DNA of 53,064 bases from Eubacterium sp. AF36-5BH (GCF_003460505.1 NZ_QTVG01000013.1:1-53064); one strand, 5' to 3'; shown: positions 30,654-39,884, numbered from the stretch's first letter. A program made the numbers and translations. Notes: a model not told the origin generated them from the sequence alone.

Positions 30654-33572
30654 ATGAATGGAGTGTCGTTTTATAAGGAAAAACTAACGGATGGTAAAGC
30701 TGTGTATTTTACACAGGACAATTTTAATATTAAAAATGATGGAACAGAAGATGTAAGTGTGCAGTTACAGGAAGCAATTCACGCTGTTGTAAAACAGGAT
30801 GGATATGGAGTGCTATTTGTGCCTGAAGGTAAGTACCTTCTTAGTAGAACAATCTATGTTCCAAAAGCAGTACGAATTATAGGTTATGGCAAGAACAGAC
30901 CAGAATTTATTTTGCAGGATAATGCGGATGGTTTTAATGAACCACATCCTGAACAAAAAGGTGGTTTTAAATATCTGTTTTGGTTTACTAACAAAATGGA
31001 AGAGGACGAAAGTCGTATTCAGGATGCTAATCCGGGAACTTTTTACAGTGCAATGTCTAACGTAAATGTAAGTCTGGGCAGGGGCAATTCTCAGGCAGTG
31101 GCTTTTAGAACTCATTACGCACAGCATTGTTTCATTAATCATATCGATATTAATGTTGAGTCAGGAATGGCAGGCATTTACGATGTTGGAAACGAAATGG
31201 AAGATATTTTCATTAATGGTGGAAAATATGGCATCGTTACTACAAAGTGTTCTCCGGGCTGGCCTTTTGTTATGGTTGATGTAAGGTTTAACGGTCAGAC
31301 TGCAGCAGCCATTAGAACCCACGAAGCAGGTCTTAATATAATAAGAGCTTACAGCACTAACACATCCAAGTTCATTGATGTTGATGAAGGTTATTTTGAA
31401 AAATTAATTATAGAAGACTCAATATTTGAGGACATGAATACATTTTTGGACATTGCTCAGGAGAAAAATCAGCTTACACAGATTAATGTAAAAAACTGTT
31501 ATCTGAGGGCAGTGGAAAATATTGTTTCTTTTAAAGACACAGGAAGAAAAATAAACAGCGAAGATTACCAGTGCAGATTGAAAAAGTATACCCATGGAAT
31601 TGTGGCAAGTGACATTAATCCTGACAAACAGTTCCACGATGAAATTTACCGCTATGCAAGAGAAGTGGATTATTCTATTTTAAAAACAGACCTGCCGATA
31701 CTTCAGGAGATGGACTTGTGGGCAAATGCTAAAGATCTAGGCTTGAAAGGTGATGGCGTTACAGATGATACAGAAGCCTTAAAGAATGCAGTTGAAAAGT
31801 ATCAGACAATATATTTCCCACAGGGAGAATACATTTTAACAGACACAATTACTTTAAAAGAGGATACTTCTTTTGTTGGTATGAATCCGGTTTCAACAAG
31901 ATTAGTATTAAAAGAAAATGCAGAGAAATTTACAGGTTTTGGAAAGGTAAAACCTTTCATAAAGACATCAACCGGAAAGAATATTCTCTTTGGATTAGGC
32001 GTATACACAGGTGGTCGAAATCCTAGAGCATGTGGTGTGTTCTGGTGTGCCAACGGCGATTCATATATGAACGACGTGAAATTCTTTGGTGGTCATGGTA
32101 ATTTGGTCAAAGGCACAGGCGACTTTGAAATGCCATACGACAGAGGAAGAGCAAGAGACGCTGACCTTAAGAAAATATGGGACTATCAATATCCAAGTTT
32201 GTTAATCAGAAATGGTGGAGGTATTTTTAAAGACGTTTGGTCAGCCAGCCCTTATGTTACAGCAGGTGTTCAAATTGAGAAAAACAGTTCTCCAATTAGA
32301 ATTTACTGTTTGTCCTTAGAACATCATCAAAGATGCGAAATTAGAATGATAAAGGCAAAAGACGTAACAATTTATGGTTTCCAAAGTGAAGAGGAAAAAG
32401 CAGAGGGCGAATTTGCACAGCCAATAGAATTACATAATTGTAAGGATATTACTTTTTCATCAACCTACTGTTTCAGAACTGTATTTGTAAACAAGCCTTA
32501 TCCATATTGTGTCAAAACCTGGGATTGTGAAAACATTAAATTCCTTAATGTACACAATTATTCTCAGATGAAATATACAATAGACAATTTCCTATTAGAT
32601 GTTAATACAGGCATTGAGGTAAGACCTTGGCAGGCGGCAAGAATTGAAGTTATTGGAAAAGAAACAAGTCACGTAACAAGAAATACGGTAGTTGAATTTT
32701 CAATGGATTCCAAAAATAAATATAGTAATGAATTATTATACAGTGGATTTAGATTTGCTGATGGTGGCTGTTGTGACGGCAGAGGTAACTTCTATTTCCT
32801 TGATAGCTTAGACAAGAAGATTTATCGAATAGATGGCAAAACCTTGAAGATGACAATGTATTTTGAATCACCGTTTAAGATTAATTCTATTGGTTTTGAC
32901 ACAAGAGACAATATTGTTGTAGTTGGTGAATATTCAATTCCAAGAGAAGCTACTTTAAATGGCAAGGAAATAATAAACAACTTACCACCTGACAGTTATG
33001 GCACATCTTATGGCTTCTGGTATGACAGCAGAGCGATTGTTGTGGCATTTACAATTGACAAAAATGGTGACATTGAGAAATTGCACAAAGTCAATATAGG
33101 CGATATTAAACCGGAAAGAGTTTTATATCCGGGAAACCGTTGGAGAGATGGAAATGACTTTGAACAGGTTGTTACCTACAATCCAAAGAAGGCATTTTTG
33201 GCAAAAGACGGAAAGACAATTATCCCATGCCACTATGATTTAATGAGAGCAAATAATTTATCAAGATCAAAGCCGGGAAGAAAGTTATATTCAGTAGACG
33301 AATTGTACAAGCGCGTATGGCAGTGTGATATTACAGAAGACGGTTTACTGGAGAACCCGGTTCCGATTATAGAAGAGGGCGATTATAAAGTAAGAAAGTT
33401 TAACAATAAGATTTACGTGGCAGATGACAATATTAAAATATATGAAGATTTCAAATTGTCAGACACAATTAAGTTGCCACAAAGACCTACAACTTTTGAT
33501 TTTGGAGGGGAGAAGAGAAACAATCTTATTGTGACAACGAGACATGCAGTATATTTAGTAAAGGATTATTAA
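30654..33572 (+). CDS. Large protein with two pectate-lyase-3/GH55-like beta-helix domains and a propeller-like C-terminus
   Basis: A 972-residue protein without signal peptide, so apparently cytoplasmic. Two copies of the Pectate_lyase_3 (right-handed beta-helix) entry motif occur: IKNDGTEDVSVQLQEAIHAV with FVPEGKYLLSRTI near residue 25, and LKGDGVTDDTEALKNAVEKY with YFPQGEYILTDTITL near 365. Tandem helices of this sort are the architecture of GH55-type glucanases. From about 700 the sequence changes to short strand repeats such as GNFYFLDSLDKKIYRIDG, resembling an SMP-30 or NHL propeller. Activity on a polysaccharide or oligosaccharide is likely, but catalytic residues are not assignable by eye. 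The nearest Shine-Dalgarno is 14 nt away. Confidence 0.75.
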   Translation: MNGVSFYKEKLTDGKAVYFTQDNFNIKNDGTEDVSVQLQEAIHAVVKQDGYGVLFVPEGKYLLSRTIYVPKAVRIIGYGKNRPEFILQDNADGFNEPHPEQKGGFKYLFWFTNKMEEDESRIQDANPGTFYSAMSNVNVSLGRGNSQAVAFRTHYAQHCFINHIDINVESGMAGIYDVGNEMEDIFINGGKYGIVTTKCSPGWPFVMVDVRFNGQTAAAIRTHEAGLNIIRAYSTNTSKFIDVDEGYFEKLIIEDSIFEDMNTFLDIAQEKNQLTQINVKNCYLRAVENIVSFKDTGRKINSEDYQCRLKKYTHGIVASDINPDKQFHDEIYRYAREVDYSILKTDLPILQEMDLWANAKDLGLKGDGVTDDTEALKNAVEKYQTIYFPQGEYILTDTITLKEDTSFVGMNPVSTRLVLKENAEKFTGFGKVKPFIKTSTGKNILFGLGVYTGGRNPRACGVFWCANGDSYMNDVKFFGGHGNLVKGTGDFEMPYDRGRARDADLKKIWDYQYPSLLIRNGGGIFKDVWSASPYVTAGVQIEKNSSPIRIYCLSLEHHQRCEIRMIKAKDVTIYGFQSEEEKAEGEFAQPIELHNCKDITFSSTYCFRTVFVNKPYPYCVKTWDCENIKFLNVHNYSQMKYTIDNFLLDVNTGIEVRPWQAARIEVIGKETSHVTRNTVVEFSMDSKNKYSNELLYSGFRFADGGCCDGRGNFYFLDSLDKKIYRIDGKTLKMTMYFESPFKINSIGFDTRDNIVVVGEYSIPREATLNGKEIINNLPPDSYGTSYGFWYDSRAIVVAFTIDKNGDIEKLHKVNIGDIKPERVLYPGNRWRDGNDFEQVVTYNPKKAFLAKDGKTIIPCHYDLMRANNLSRSKPGRKLYSVDELYKRVWQCDITEDGLLENPVPIIEEGDYKVRKFNNKIYVADDNIKIYEDFKLSDTIKLPQRPTTFDFGGEKRNNLIVTTRHAVYLVKDY

Positions 33573-33576
33573 AATT

Positions 33577-35394
33577 ATGAGAAAAGGATTAATTATGGCA
33601 TTAGCTACGTTGCTGGCTTTTACCATGGTAGGTTGCGGTGGCAGCAAAAATAATAGCAAAAGCGACACTAATAAGGTAAAGGAGTCTAAAGAAAAAATAA
33701 CATGCGTTTCAAAAGGAAATCCTGTAACTGACAACAAGATTTTCGGAGATAATGTTTATGTTTTTGACAGCAAAGACAAAATAGAAGATGTACAGAACAA
33801 AATAGATTCGGTGTACAAAAAACAGGAGTCAAATCAGTTTGGTGATGAGCGATATGCACTTTTGTTTAAATCCGGTAAGTATGATAAATCATTATCTGTA
33901 AAAGTAGGATTTTATACTCAGGTTTCAGGTTTAGGAATTGAACCTACAGATACTAATATTAATCAATTATGGGTCGATGCAAAGTGGATGGGCACAAATG
34001 CAACATGTAATTTCTGGAGAAGTGCAGAAAACTTTTCCATTAATAAATATTGTATGTGGGCTAATTCTCAGGCAGTTTCATTACGACGAGTTAATTCAAG
34101 TGATGGGATTGTTTTAAGTGATGGAGAAGGCTGGTCAAGTGGCGGTTTTATTGCAGACAGCAAATTTGCCGGGACAGTTTCTTCAGGTTCACAGCAGCAG
34201 TATTTATGTAGAAATAATCAGTGGAACAACTGGGAAAACGGTGTTTGGAACATGGTTTTTGTAGGAGAGGAAACTTACAGTAATCCTTCAGGAGAGTGGC
34301 CATACGCTCCATATACAGTAGTGGAAGAGTCACCGGTAGTACAGGAGAAGCCATATATTTGCTACGATAATGACAAAGGCTATGGCGTTATGGTTCCAAA
34401 ACTTCGCAAAAATGCACAAGGCATTTCATGGGAAAATGGTGTAACAGGCACATTTTACAGCCTAAACACTTTTTACATTGCAAATCCTGACAAAGACAAT
34501 AGCAAAACATTAAACAAGGCTTTAGCTGACGGAAAGAATATTTTATTTACACCGGGCATCTACAATATAGAAGAAACTCTAAAAGTAACAAAGAAAGATA
34601 CAATTATTTACGGTATGGGACTGGCTACACTTGAAGCTTCAAAAGGAAATGTTGTCATGAATGTTTCAGATGAAGACGGTATAAAGGTATGCGGACTTTT
34701 ATTTGATGCAGGTGAAAAAGAATCAACAACTTTGTTGCAGGTTGGAGATAAGAAAACAAAAGTATCTCATGCAAACAATCCCCTTTCTTTTAGTGATGTG
34801 TACTTTAGAGTTGGTGGTGGAAAGTACGCAGGCAAGGTTAAAAACTGCGTAACAATTAACAGCAACAACGTAATAGGCGACAATTTCTGGGTATGGCGAG
34901 CTGACCATAGCACAAATGTAGGTTGGGACGTTAACACAGCAACTAACGGAATTATCATTAACGGTGATAATGTAACAATGTATGGTTTGTTTGTGGAACA
35001 CTTTAAGGAATATCAGACTATCTGGAATGGCGAAAATGGTAAATTATTCTTTTATCAAAGCGAATTGCCATACGATGTGCCAAAGCAGAAAGCGTACATA
35101 AGTCACAATGGAAAAGTCAATGGCTATGCTTCCATTAAAGTGGCAGACAGTGTTAAAAAATTCGAAAGCTACGGTATAGGTGTTTACTGTTATAACAGAG
35201 ACAGCGATATAGACATTGCATCAGCAGTGGAAGTTCCTGACAGAAAAGGCGTTAAGTTACATAATACATGTACAGTTAAATTAAACGGACAGGGACAGAT
35301 TTCCCACATTATAAATAAAAGTGGAACAGCAACTGAAAATTTAGGTAATGCATGTAGAATAAGAGAATACGAAAACGGAATTGTTATTCAATAA
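33577..35394 (+). CDS. Beta-helix lipoprotein
   Basis: A 605-residue exported lipoprotein: signal MRKGLIMALATLLAFTMVGC with lipobox-like MVGC, then a Ser/Asn/Lys linker. The N-terminal region has NVYVFDSKDKIEDVQNKID, ERYALLFKSGKYD and GFYTQVSGLG, then WRSAENFS and SSGGFIADSKFAGTV, typical of a right-handed beta-helix. A second helix entry lies at DNSKTLNKALADGKNILFTP followed by GIYNIEETL. Homologues are, as I recall, poorly characterised and given unhelpful names. It starts 4 nt after the preceding gene and is clearly co-transcribed; the two would act on one substrate on opposite sides of the membrane. Catalytic residues unknown. Confidence 0.75.
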   Translation: MRKGLIMALATLLAFTMVGCGGSKNNSKSDTNKVKESKEKITCVSKGNPVTDNKIFGDNVYVFDSKDKIEDVQNKIDSVYKKQESNQFGDERYALLFKSGKYDKSLSVKVGFYTQVSGLGIEPTDTNINQLWVDAKWMGTNATCNFWRSAENFSINKYCMWANSQAVSLRRVNSSDGIVLSDGEGWSSGGFIADSKFAGTVSSGSQQQYLCRNNQWNNWENGVWNMVFVGEETYSNPSGEWPYAPYTVVEESPVVQEKPYICYDNDKGYGVMVPKLRKNAQGISWENGVTGTFYSLNTFYIANPDKDNSKTLNKALADGKNILFTPGIYNIEETLKVTKKDTIIYGMGLATLEASKGNVVMNVSDEDGIKVCGLLFDAGEKESTTLLQVGDKKTKVSHANNPLSFSDVYFRVGGGKYAGKVKNCVTINSNNVIGDNFWVWRADHSTNVGWDVNTATNGIIINGDNVTMYGLFVEHFKEYQTIWNGENGKLFFYQSELPYDVPKQKAYISHNGKVNGYASIKVADSVKKFESYGIGVYCYNRDSDIDIASAVEVPDRKGVKLHNTCTVKLNGQGQISHIINKSGTATENLGNACRIREYENGIVIQ

Positions 35395-35418
35395 AAAATA
35401 TATAAAAGGAGAGTTGAA

Positions 35419-36222
35419 ATGATACTTAAAGAAACTTACACATTGAGAAACGGTGTAAAGGTACCAAAGATAGGATTAGGTACATGGCAGATACCTGATG
35501 GAGAAGATACTTATAATTCAGTAACTTTTGCATTAAACAATGGTTATAGACACATTGATACAGCAAAAGCTTACGGAAATGAAAAAAGTGTTGGAAAAGC
35601 AATTATAGATTCGGGAATTCCAAGAGAAGAGATTTTTGTTACAACAAAGTTACCAGCAGAATGTAAAGGCTACGACATTACAAAGAAATGCTTTGAAGAA
35701 TCTTTGGCTGATTTAGGCTTAGATTATATTGACTTATATTTAATTCATGCACCATGGCCATGGGAAAAAATGGGTATGGATTGCACAGAAGGCAATATTG
35801 AATGTTGGAAAGCAATAGAAGAAATATATGAAAGTGGCAAGGCGAAAGCAATTGGTGTTTCAAACTTTGCTCCTGAACATATGCAGCCTATATTAGACAA
35901 TTGTAAAATTGTGCCTATGGTTGATCAGGTAAGTTTCCATATTGGAAACAGACAGGAAGCAGTAGTTACTATGTGTAAGGAACATGACATTCAGTTAATG
36001 GCATATTCACCACTTGCAACAGGTGGCTTGGTAAATGATGAATATGTTGCAAAAATTGCTGAAAAATACAACGCAACAATTCCACAGATTTGTGTTAGAT
36101 ATTGTATTCAAAAAGGTGCAATAGCTATTCCAAAATCAACTAAGGAAGAAAGAATTATTTCTAACGTACAGGTTGATTTTGAAATAAGCGATGAAGATAT
36201 GGAATATCTTGATAAAAAATAA
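35419..36222 (+). CDS. Aldo/keto reductase
   Basis: A 267-residue NADPH-dependent aldo/keto reductase with a TIM-barrel fold. Signatures: GLGTWQIPDGE, NGYRHIDTAKAYGNE (catalytic Asp and Tyr), VTTKLPAE (Lys), IDLYLIHAPWPW (His), and the cofactor loop AIPKSTKEERIISN. AAAGGAGAG precedes the ATG and the gene lies 25 nt after the beta-helix lipoprotein gene, so it is probably the last gene of that operon. A role in reducing a sugar aldehyde or ketone released by the beta-helix enzymes is a reasonable guess. Its tail is slightly short for the family. Confidence 0.92.
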   Translation: MILKETYTLRNGVKVPKIGLGTWQIPDGEDTYNSVTFALNNGYRHIDTAKAYGNEKSVGKAIIDSGIPREEIFVTTKLPAECKGYDITKKCFEESLADLGLDYIDLYLIHAPWPWEKMGMDCTEGNIECWKAIEEIYESGKAKAIGVSNFAPEHMQPILDNCKIVPMVDQVSFHIGNRQEAVVTMCKEHDIQLMAYSPLATGGLVNDEYVAKIAEKYNATIPQICVRYCIQKGAIAIPKSTKEERIISNVQVDFEISDEDMEYLDKK

Positions 36223-36238
36223 TTAACTTGTCATCACG

Positions 36239-36290
36239 TTCACAAGAAATAATTAATCTTTTACTTTATAGCAAGGAATAGTCTTGTGAA
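36239..36290. terminator. Possible terminator between convergent genes
   Basis: GTTCACAAGA and TCTTGTGAAT are complementary across a loop of about 30 nt between the convergent aldo/keto reductase and SDR genes. The T-tract is weak. Confidence 0.35.
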
Positions 36291-36307
36291 TATAGCGGAA
36301 AGGACAA

Positions 36308-37030
36308 TTAACTTGTCCAACCGCCGTCTAGAGTAATAATTTGCCCGGTTAGATAAGAACCAGCTTCACTTATGGAATATACAGTTTTGGCTACATCCTC
36401 AGGTGTGCCCAGTCTGCCAACAGGTATTTCTTCTATTATAGAAGCAATATCTTCAGAATCTAAATGTGAATTCATTTTGGTATCAATGATACCGCACGCA
36501 ATTCCATTAACTTGAATATTAGAAGGTGCCAGCTCTTTTGCTAAAGCTTTAGTGAAAGTGTTAATGGCACCTTTTGTTGTAGAATAGGCAACTTCACAGG
36601 AAGCACCACAATTACCCCAAACAGATGATATATTAATAATCTGACCATAACCCTGCTTCAAAAATAAAGGTATTAATGCCTGACTAACAGAAATAGCAGA
36701 AGTAACATTTGTATTCCATATTTTGTTCCATAAATCCTCATTTAAGTCCTGCAATAATCCAATTATAGAAATCCCCGCATTATTAATAAGAAGATTCACA
36801 TTAAGATTATTTTCACTAATATAGTCTGAAATTTCCTTGCCACAGGAAAAAGAAGACAAATCACATTTAAGAGTATGCAAATTATCTCCATAAATATCAA
36901 TTAATTCGTCTAAAGCTTCATTATTATTAAAATAAATACCTACAACAGTATAATTTTTTTCTAAAAGAAATCTTGCAATTTCTTTTCCAATATCTCCTGA
37001 TGCTCCGGTAACAATAGCAGTTTTTTTCAT
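36308..37030 (-). CDS. Short-chain dehydrogenase/reductase
   Basis: A 240-residue classical SDR oxidoreductase. I start at the Met at 37030, which has GGAAGGGAAAAC upstream; an in-frame Met at 37048 lies before the ribosome site. Motifs: VTGASGDIGKEIA (nucleotide-binding), LINNAGIS, INISSVWG (catalytic Ser), VAYSTTKGA (Tyr and Lys) and the C-terminal GQIITLDGGWTS. Resembles FabG-type and sugar dehydrogenases; the substrate is undetermined. Monocistronic and convergent with the aldo/keto reductase gene. Its upstream region carries the 57-bp repeats. Confidence 0.92.
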   Translation of the reverse strand: MKKTAIVTGASGDIGKEIARFLLEKNYTVVGIYFNNNEALDELIDIYGDNLHTLKCDLSSFSCGKEISDYISENNLNVNLLINNAGISIIGLLQDLNEDLWNKIWNTNVTSAISVSQALIPLFLKQGYGQIINISSVWGNCGASCEVAYSTTKGAINTFTKALAKELAPSNIQVNGIACGIIDTKMNSHLDSEDIASIIEEIPVGRLGTPEDVAKTVYSISEAGSYLTGQIITLDGGWTS

Positions 37031-37042
37031 GTTTTCCCTTCC

Positions 37043-37224
37043 TTTCATCTCGCAAGCAGCCTGCCTATATATTCAGCCATGCAGCTCGATTTCACTTCGT
37101 TTCATCTCGCAAGCAGCCTGCCTACATATTCAGCCATGCAGCTCGATTTCGCTTTGCTTCATCTCGCAAGCAGCCTGCCTACATATTCAGCCATGCAGCT
37201 CGATTTCACTTCGTTTCATCTCGC
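37043..37224. repeat. 57-bp tandem repeats, three full copies and a partial one
   Basis: Copies begin at 37043, 37100 and 37157, and a 12-bp partial at 37214, each starting T/CTTCATCTCGC. They share CAAGCAGCCTGCC then a T/CATATTCAGCCATGCAGCTC block, and differ at only a few positions. The segment ATTCAGCCATGCA reappears inverted near 37308-37320. They sit upstream of the SDR gene, so they overlap its promoter or leader region. Confidence 0.9.
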
Positions 37225-37265
37225 TGATTTGGATTCTCCAAATACATAAAAACAGTAATACTTAA

Positions 37266-37288
37266 AAGAATGCAAGCATTCTTTTTTT
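37266..37288. terminator. Bidirectional hairpin terminator
   Basis: AAGAATGC-AA-GCATTCTT followed by TTTTT (and AAAA on the other side). Flanking ATAAAAACAG and CTGTTTTTAT extend the palindrome. Separates the SDR region from the NlpC/P60 gene. Confidence 0.6.
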
Positions 37289-37353
37289 GTCTTCCTGTTT
37301 TTATGTGCATGGCTGAATTGTTATACACATACAATACCACATTCCGGTATGGG

Positions 37354-37382
37354 TTGACAGATTTTTTTTACAATGTTATTAT
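37354..37382 (+). promoter_or_regulatory. Strong sigma-A promoter for the NlpC/P60 gene
   Basis: Perfect TTGACA (37354-37359) and TATTAT (37377-37382), 17-bp spacing, with a leader of about 50 nt. Confidence 0.75.
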
Positions 37383-37437
37383 TGTAATACTATTGTAACA
37401 TTTTATGTTAAAATATATTTTATGGAGGCGTATAATA

Positions 37438-38757
37438 ATGAAGCACAATTGTGCAAAGAAAATTGCAGGAGGATGTTTTGCATTAGCTATGACATTTGCC
37501 CTTGCACAACCAATGCTTGCTGATGACTTAAATACGGAAATGGCAAGTGCAGGAGCAGCAGTTGATATTGAGAATTACATATCAAGCACAGGAAGTGAAG
37601 ACGGTTTGTCATCATATCTTCCGGCACCTGAGAAGACAGAAAACAAAACAACAAAGGTTGAAAGCAAAAAGACAACAAACGAAAACAAATTATTTTCCAA
37701 TATTGCCATCGCAAAGGTTGAAGGTGGTAGCGAAGGTTATGTAAATGTTAGAAGAAGACCTTCAGCAAAAGGGAAAAGAGTTGGTAAGATTTATAATAAC
37801 TGTGGAGCCACAATTATTGAAGAGACAAGCAATGGCTGGTACAAGATAAAGTCTGGTAATTGTACAGGATACATTAAGGCTGAATATTTTGTAACAGGTA
37901 ACAAGGCACAGTCAAGAGCATTAGATAATGGTTATGTTTTTGCTAATGTAACAGCAACAGGTGTTCACGTTAGAGAAAAGTCATCTACCAAGTCAGATAT
38001 TGTTACAAACGTATATCGTAACGAAGATTATTCAATTAGAAAATACAGCGCTGATGGCAAATGGGTGAAGATTAAGATTGCCAATGGCGTTAGTGGTTGG
38101 GTTTCAGCAGATTTTGTAAAAGTTAGTGTTGATATGGACACAGCAGTTACAATGAAGGAAGAAAAGGCTATTAAGAAAGCACAGAGACAAAAAGAGAAAG
38201 CTGCAAGAAAAGCAGCTCAGGCAGCAGCCAAGGCTAAGGCTCAGGCACAGCAGAGAGCTTCTGAGGAAGAAGAAATAGGTGAAGCACAGCCAAGACAGAA
38301 TACAAATACTAACAGTAACAGTAATACATATACAGCACCAAAAACAACAAGACAGCAGACAACACAGGCACCACAGAATAATGATACTCAGACATCATCA
38401 GGTGGGGCATCAGCAGTAGTTGCTTATGCAAAGCAGTTTTTAGGTAATCCGTATGTATATGGCGGTTCAAGTTTAACAAACGGAACAGACTGTTCAGGAT
38501 TTACAATGTCAGTATATGCACACTTTGGATACTCACTTAACAGATCATCATATACTCAGGTATACAACGGAAGAGCTGTCTCATTAGGTTCATTACAGCC
38601 GGGGGATTTATTATTCTACAAATATAATAGTTCAACAATTTCTCACGTTGCAATGTACATTGGCGGTGGTCAGATAATACATGCATCAACAGAAGAAACA
38701 GGAATTATAATAAGTGGTATGGGTTCACCTTGTGCAGCAAGAAGAATCATAAACTAA
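37438..38757 (+). CDS. Secreted NlpC/P60 peptidoglycan hydrolase with two SH3 domains
   Basis: A 439-residue cell-wall endopeptidase. ATG 37438 follows GGAGG; the in-frame ATG at 37405 lies before it. A Sec signal (MKHNCAKKIAGGCFALAMTF, cleavage after MLA) precedes two bacterial SH3 domains (GYVNVRRRPSAKGKRVGKIY, then TGVHVREKSSTKSDIV) that bind the wall. An Ala/Lys/Gln-rich coiled-coil linker (about 235-290) and a Thr/Asn/Gln linker follow. The C-terminal NlpC/P60 domain has FLGNPYVYGGSS, catalytic TDCSGF, GDLLFY, and the His residues in ISHVAMYIG and IHAS. It would cleave stem peptides during separation or turnover. The layout is typical of clostridial gamma-D-Glu hydrolases. Confidence 0.95.
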   Translation: MKHNCAKKIAGGCFALAMTFALAQPMLADDLNTEMASAGAAVDIENYISSTGSEDGLSSYLPAPEKTENKTTKVESKKTTNENKLFSNIAIAKVEGGSEGYVNVRRRPSAKGKRVGKIYNNCGATIIEETSNGWYKIKSGNCTGYIKAEYFVTGNKAQSRALDNGYVFANVTATGVHVREKSSTKSDIVTNVYRNEDYSIRKYSADGKWVKIKIANGVSGWVSADFVKVSVDMDTAVTMKEEKAIKKAQRQKEKAARKAAQAAAKAKAQAQQRASEEEEIGEAQPRQNTNTNSNSNTYTAPKTTRQQTTQAPQNNDTQTSSGGASAVVAYAKQFLGNPYVYGGSSLTNGTDCSGFTMSVYAHFGYSLNRSSYTQVYNGRAVSLGSLQPGDLLFYKYNSSTISHVAMYIGGGQIIHASTEETGIIISGMGSPCAARRIIN

Positions 38758-38777
38758 TTTAATAAAAAAGCATTATT

Positions 38778-38828
38778 ACCTACAACATATAGGACTTATG
38801 TTACTATATGTTGTAGGTCTTTTTTTAT
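38778..38828 (+). terminator. Rho-independent terminator
   Basis: ACCTACAACATATA and TATATGTTGTAGGT form a perfect stem, followed by CTTTTTTT. Confidence 0.9.
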
Positions 38829-39162
38829 CTCTAAAAAAAGCCTGTTTTATAAAACTAAAGTCACCACATTTGTCAAGGATATATGTGAAAAATGCACAAT
38901 TTCATGACTTCCACACAAAACATCTGTTCTTTTATAATTCGACAAAGATTTACATAAAATCTGTGTGAAAAAAGTTAATAATGTTAATAAGTCGGTTAAT
39001 AACCCATAAAATCTAAAAAAATTCTATGTTAATACATGTTAATAACTAGAAAATGGTAAAATTATGTTAAATGTAATCGAATGTACGAAAAAACGCAAAA
39101 ATTGTATAAAATGCACAAAAAGATAGTTAAAAATATAACTAATGAAAAATGTGTGATTTTCG
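38829..39162. other. Intergenic region with five GTTAATA motifs
   Basis: No gene. GTTAATA occurs five times in the same orientation (38974, 38983, 38995, 39028, 39038) within 71 nt, about 120 nt before the hpf promoter. It could be a protein-binding cluster; otherwise AT-rich. Confidence 0.4.
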
Positions 39163-39192
39163 TTGTTAAAAGTAGGTGGTTTATGGTATAAT
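39163..39192 (+). promoter_or_regulatory. Promoter for hpf
   Basis: TTGTTA at 39163-39168 and extended -10 TGGTATAAT (box 39187-39192), 18-bp spacing, 32 nt before the start codon. Confidence 0.7.
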
Positions 39193-39224
39193 CTAGTTAC
39201 TAGATAACGAAAGGAAGTGGTACC

Positions 39225-39764
39225 ATGAAAATTAAAATTTTCGGAAAAAATATTGAGGTGACAGAGGGCATCAAAGGCGCTGTAGAAGAGAAGCTTGGTA
39301 AGCTTGACAAATACTTCGCAGAAGAGACAAAAGCAGATGTTACTCTTAGTGTTAACCGAAACGACCAAAAAGTGGAGGTAACAATTCCAGTAAAGGGCGG
39401 CATTATTAGAGCAGAAGAAGTTAGTGAGGATATGTATGCTTCTATTGACATGGTAGAGGAGACAATAGAACGTCAGTTAGTTAAATATAAGAATAAGTTA
39501 GTTGACAAGAAAAAATCATATCGCGACAATTTCACAAATGATTACATTGAAGCTGATTATGAAGATGAGGACGAAGATGTAGTTAAGATTGTAAGAACAA
39601 AGAGCTTTGGCATTAAACCTATGGATGCTGAAGAAGCTTGTATTCAGATGGAATTATTAGGACATAACTTTTTTGTATTCCTTAATGCAGAAACAGATGA
39701 AGTGAACGTGGTTTATAAGAGAAAGGGTGGTACATTCGGATTAATCGAACCAAACTTCGACTAG
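39225..39764 (+). CDS. hpf: Ribosome hibernation-promoting factor, long form
   Basis: A 179-residue ribosome-associated protein that inhibits translation and drives 100S dimer formation in stationary phase. The N-terminal HPF/YfiA domain begins MKIKIFGKNIEVTEGIKGAV with beta-alpha-beta topology and a basic helix (ERQLVKYKNKLVDKKK). An acidic linker (DYEDEDEDV) leads to the C-terminal dimerisation domain (KPMDAEEACIQMELLGHNFF, GGTFGLIEP) that defines the long form. GAAAGGAAG precedes the ATG. Single gene, terminated before secA. Confidence 0.95.
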   Translation: MKIKIFGKNIEVTEGIKGAVEEKLGKLDKYFAEETKADVTLSVNRNDQKVEVTIPVKGGIIRAEEVSEDMYASIDMVEETIERQLVKYKNKLVDKKKSYRDNFTNDYIEADYEDEDEDVVKIVRTKSFGIKPMDAEEACIQMELLGHNFFVFLNAETDEVNVVYKRKGGTFGLIEPNFD

Positions 39765-39791
39765 AATATTGCGTGATATTTAAGTAAGCGG

Positions 39792-39832
39792 AATCGCTGT
39801 TGACATATTAGTGTATGTTAACAGCGATTTCT
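39792..39832 (+). terminator. Rho-independent terminator after hpf
   Basis: AATCGCTGTTGACATA pairs with TATGTTAACAGCGATT (one G-U), then TTCTTTG. Confidence 0.8.
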
Positions 39833-39884
39833 TTGTTTTTAACGGAAAGTTTACAAAATTTACAATAAAATAAAATCTAATATG

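Noticed and set aside
37029..37265. A 78-codon ORF of repeated 19-residue units over the 57-bp repeats
   Set aside because: Open only because the repeat length is a multiple of three and lacks stops; it starts inside the SDR gene on the opposite strand and has no ribosome site.
38868..38890. ACCACATTTG shared between this region and the candidate spacer at 1096-1122
   Set aside because: Only 10 nt match, with no suitable T-rich PAM; expected by chance over this length.
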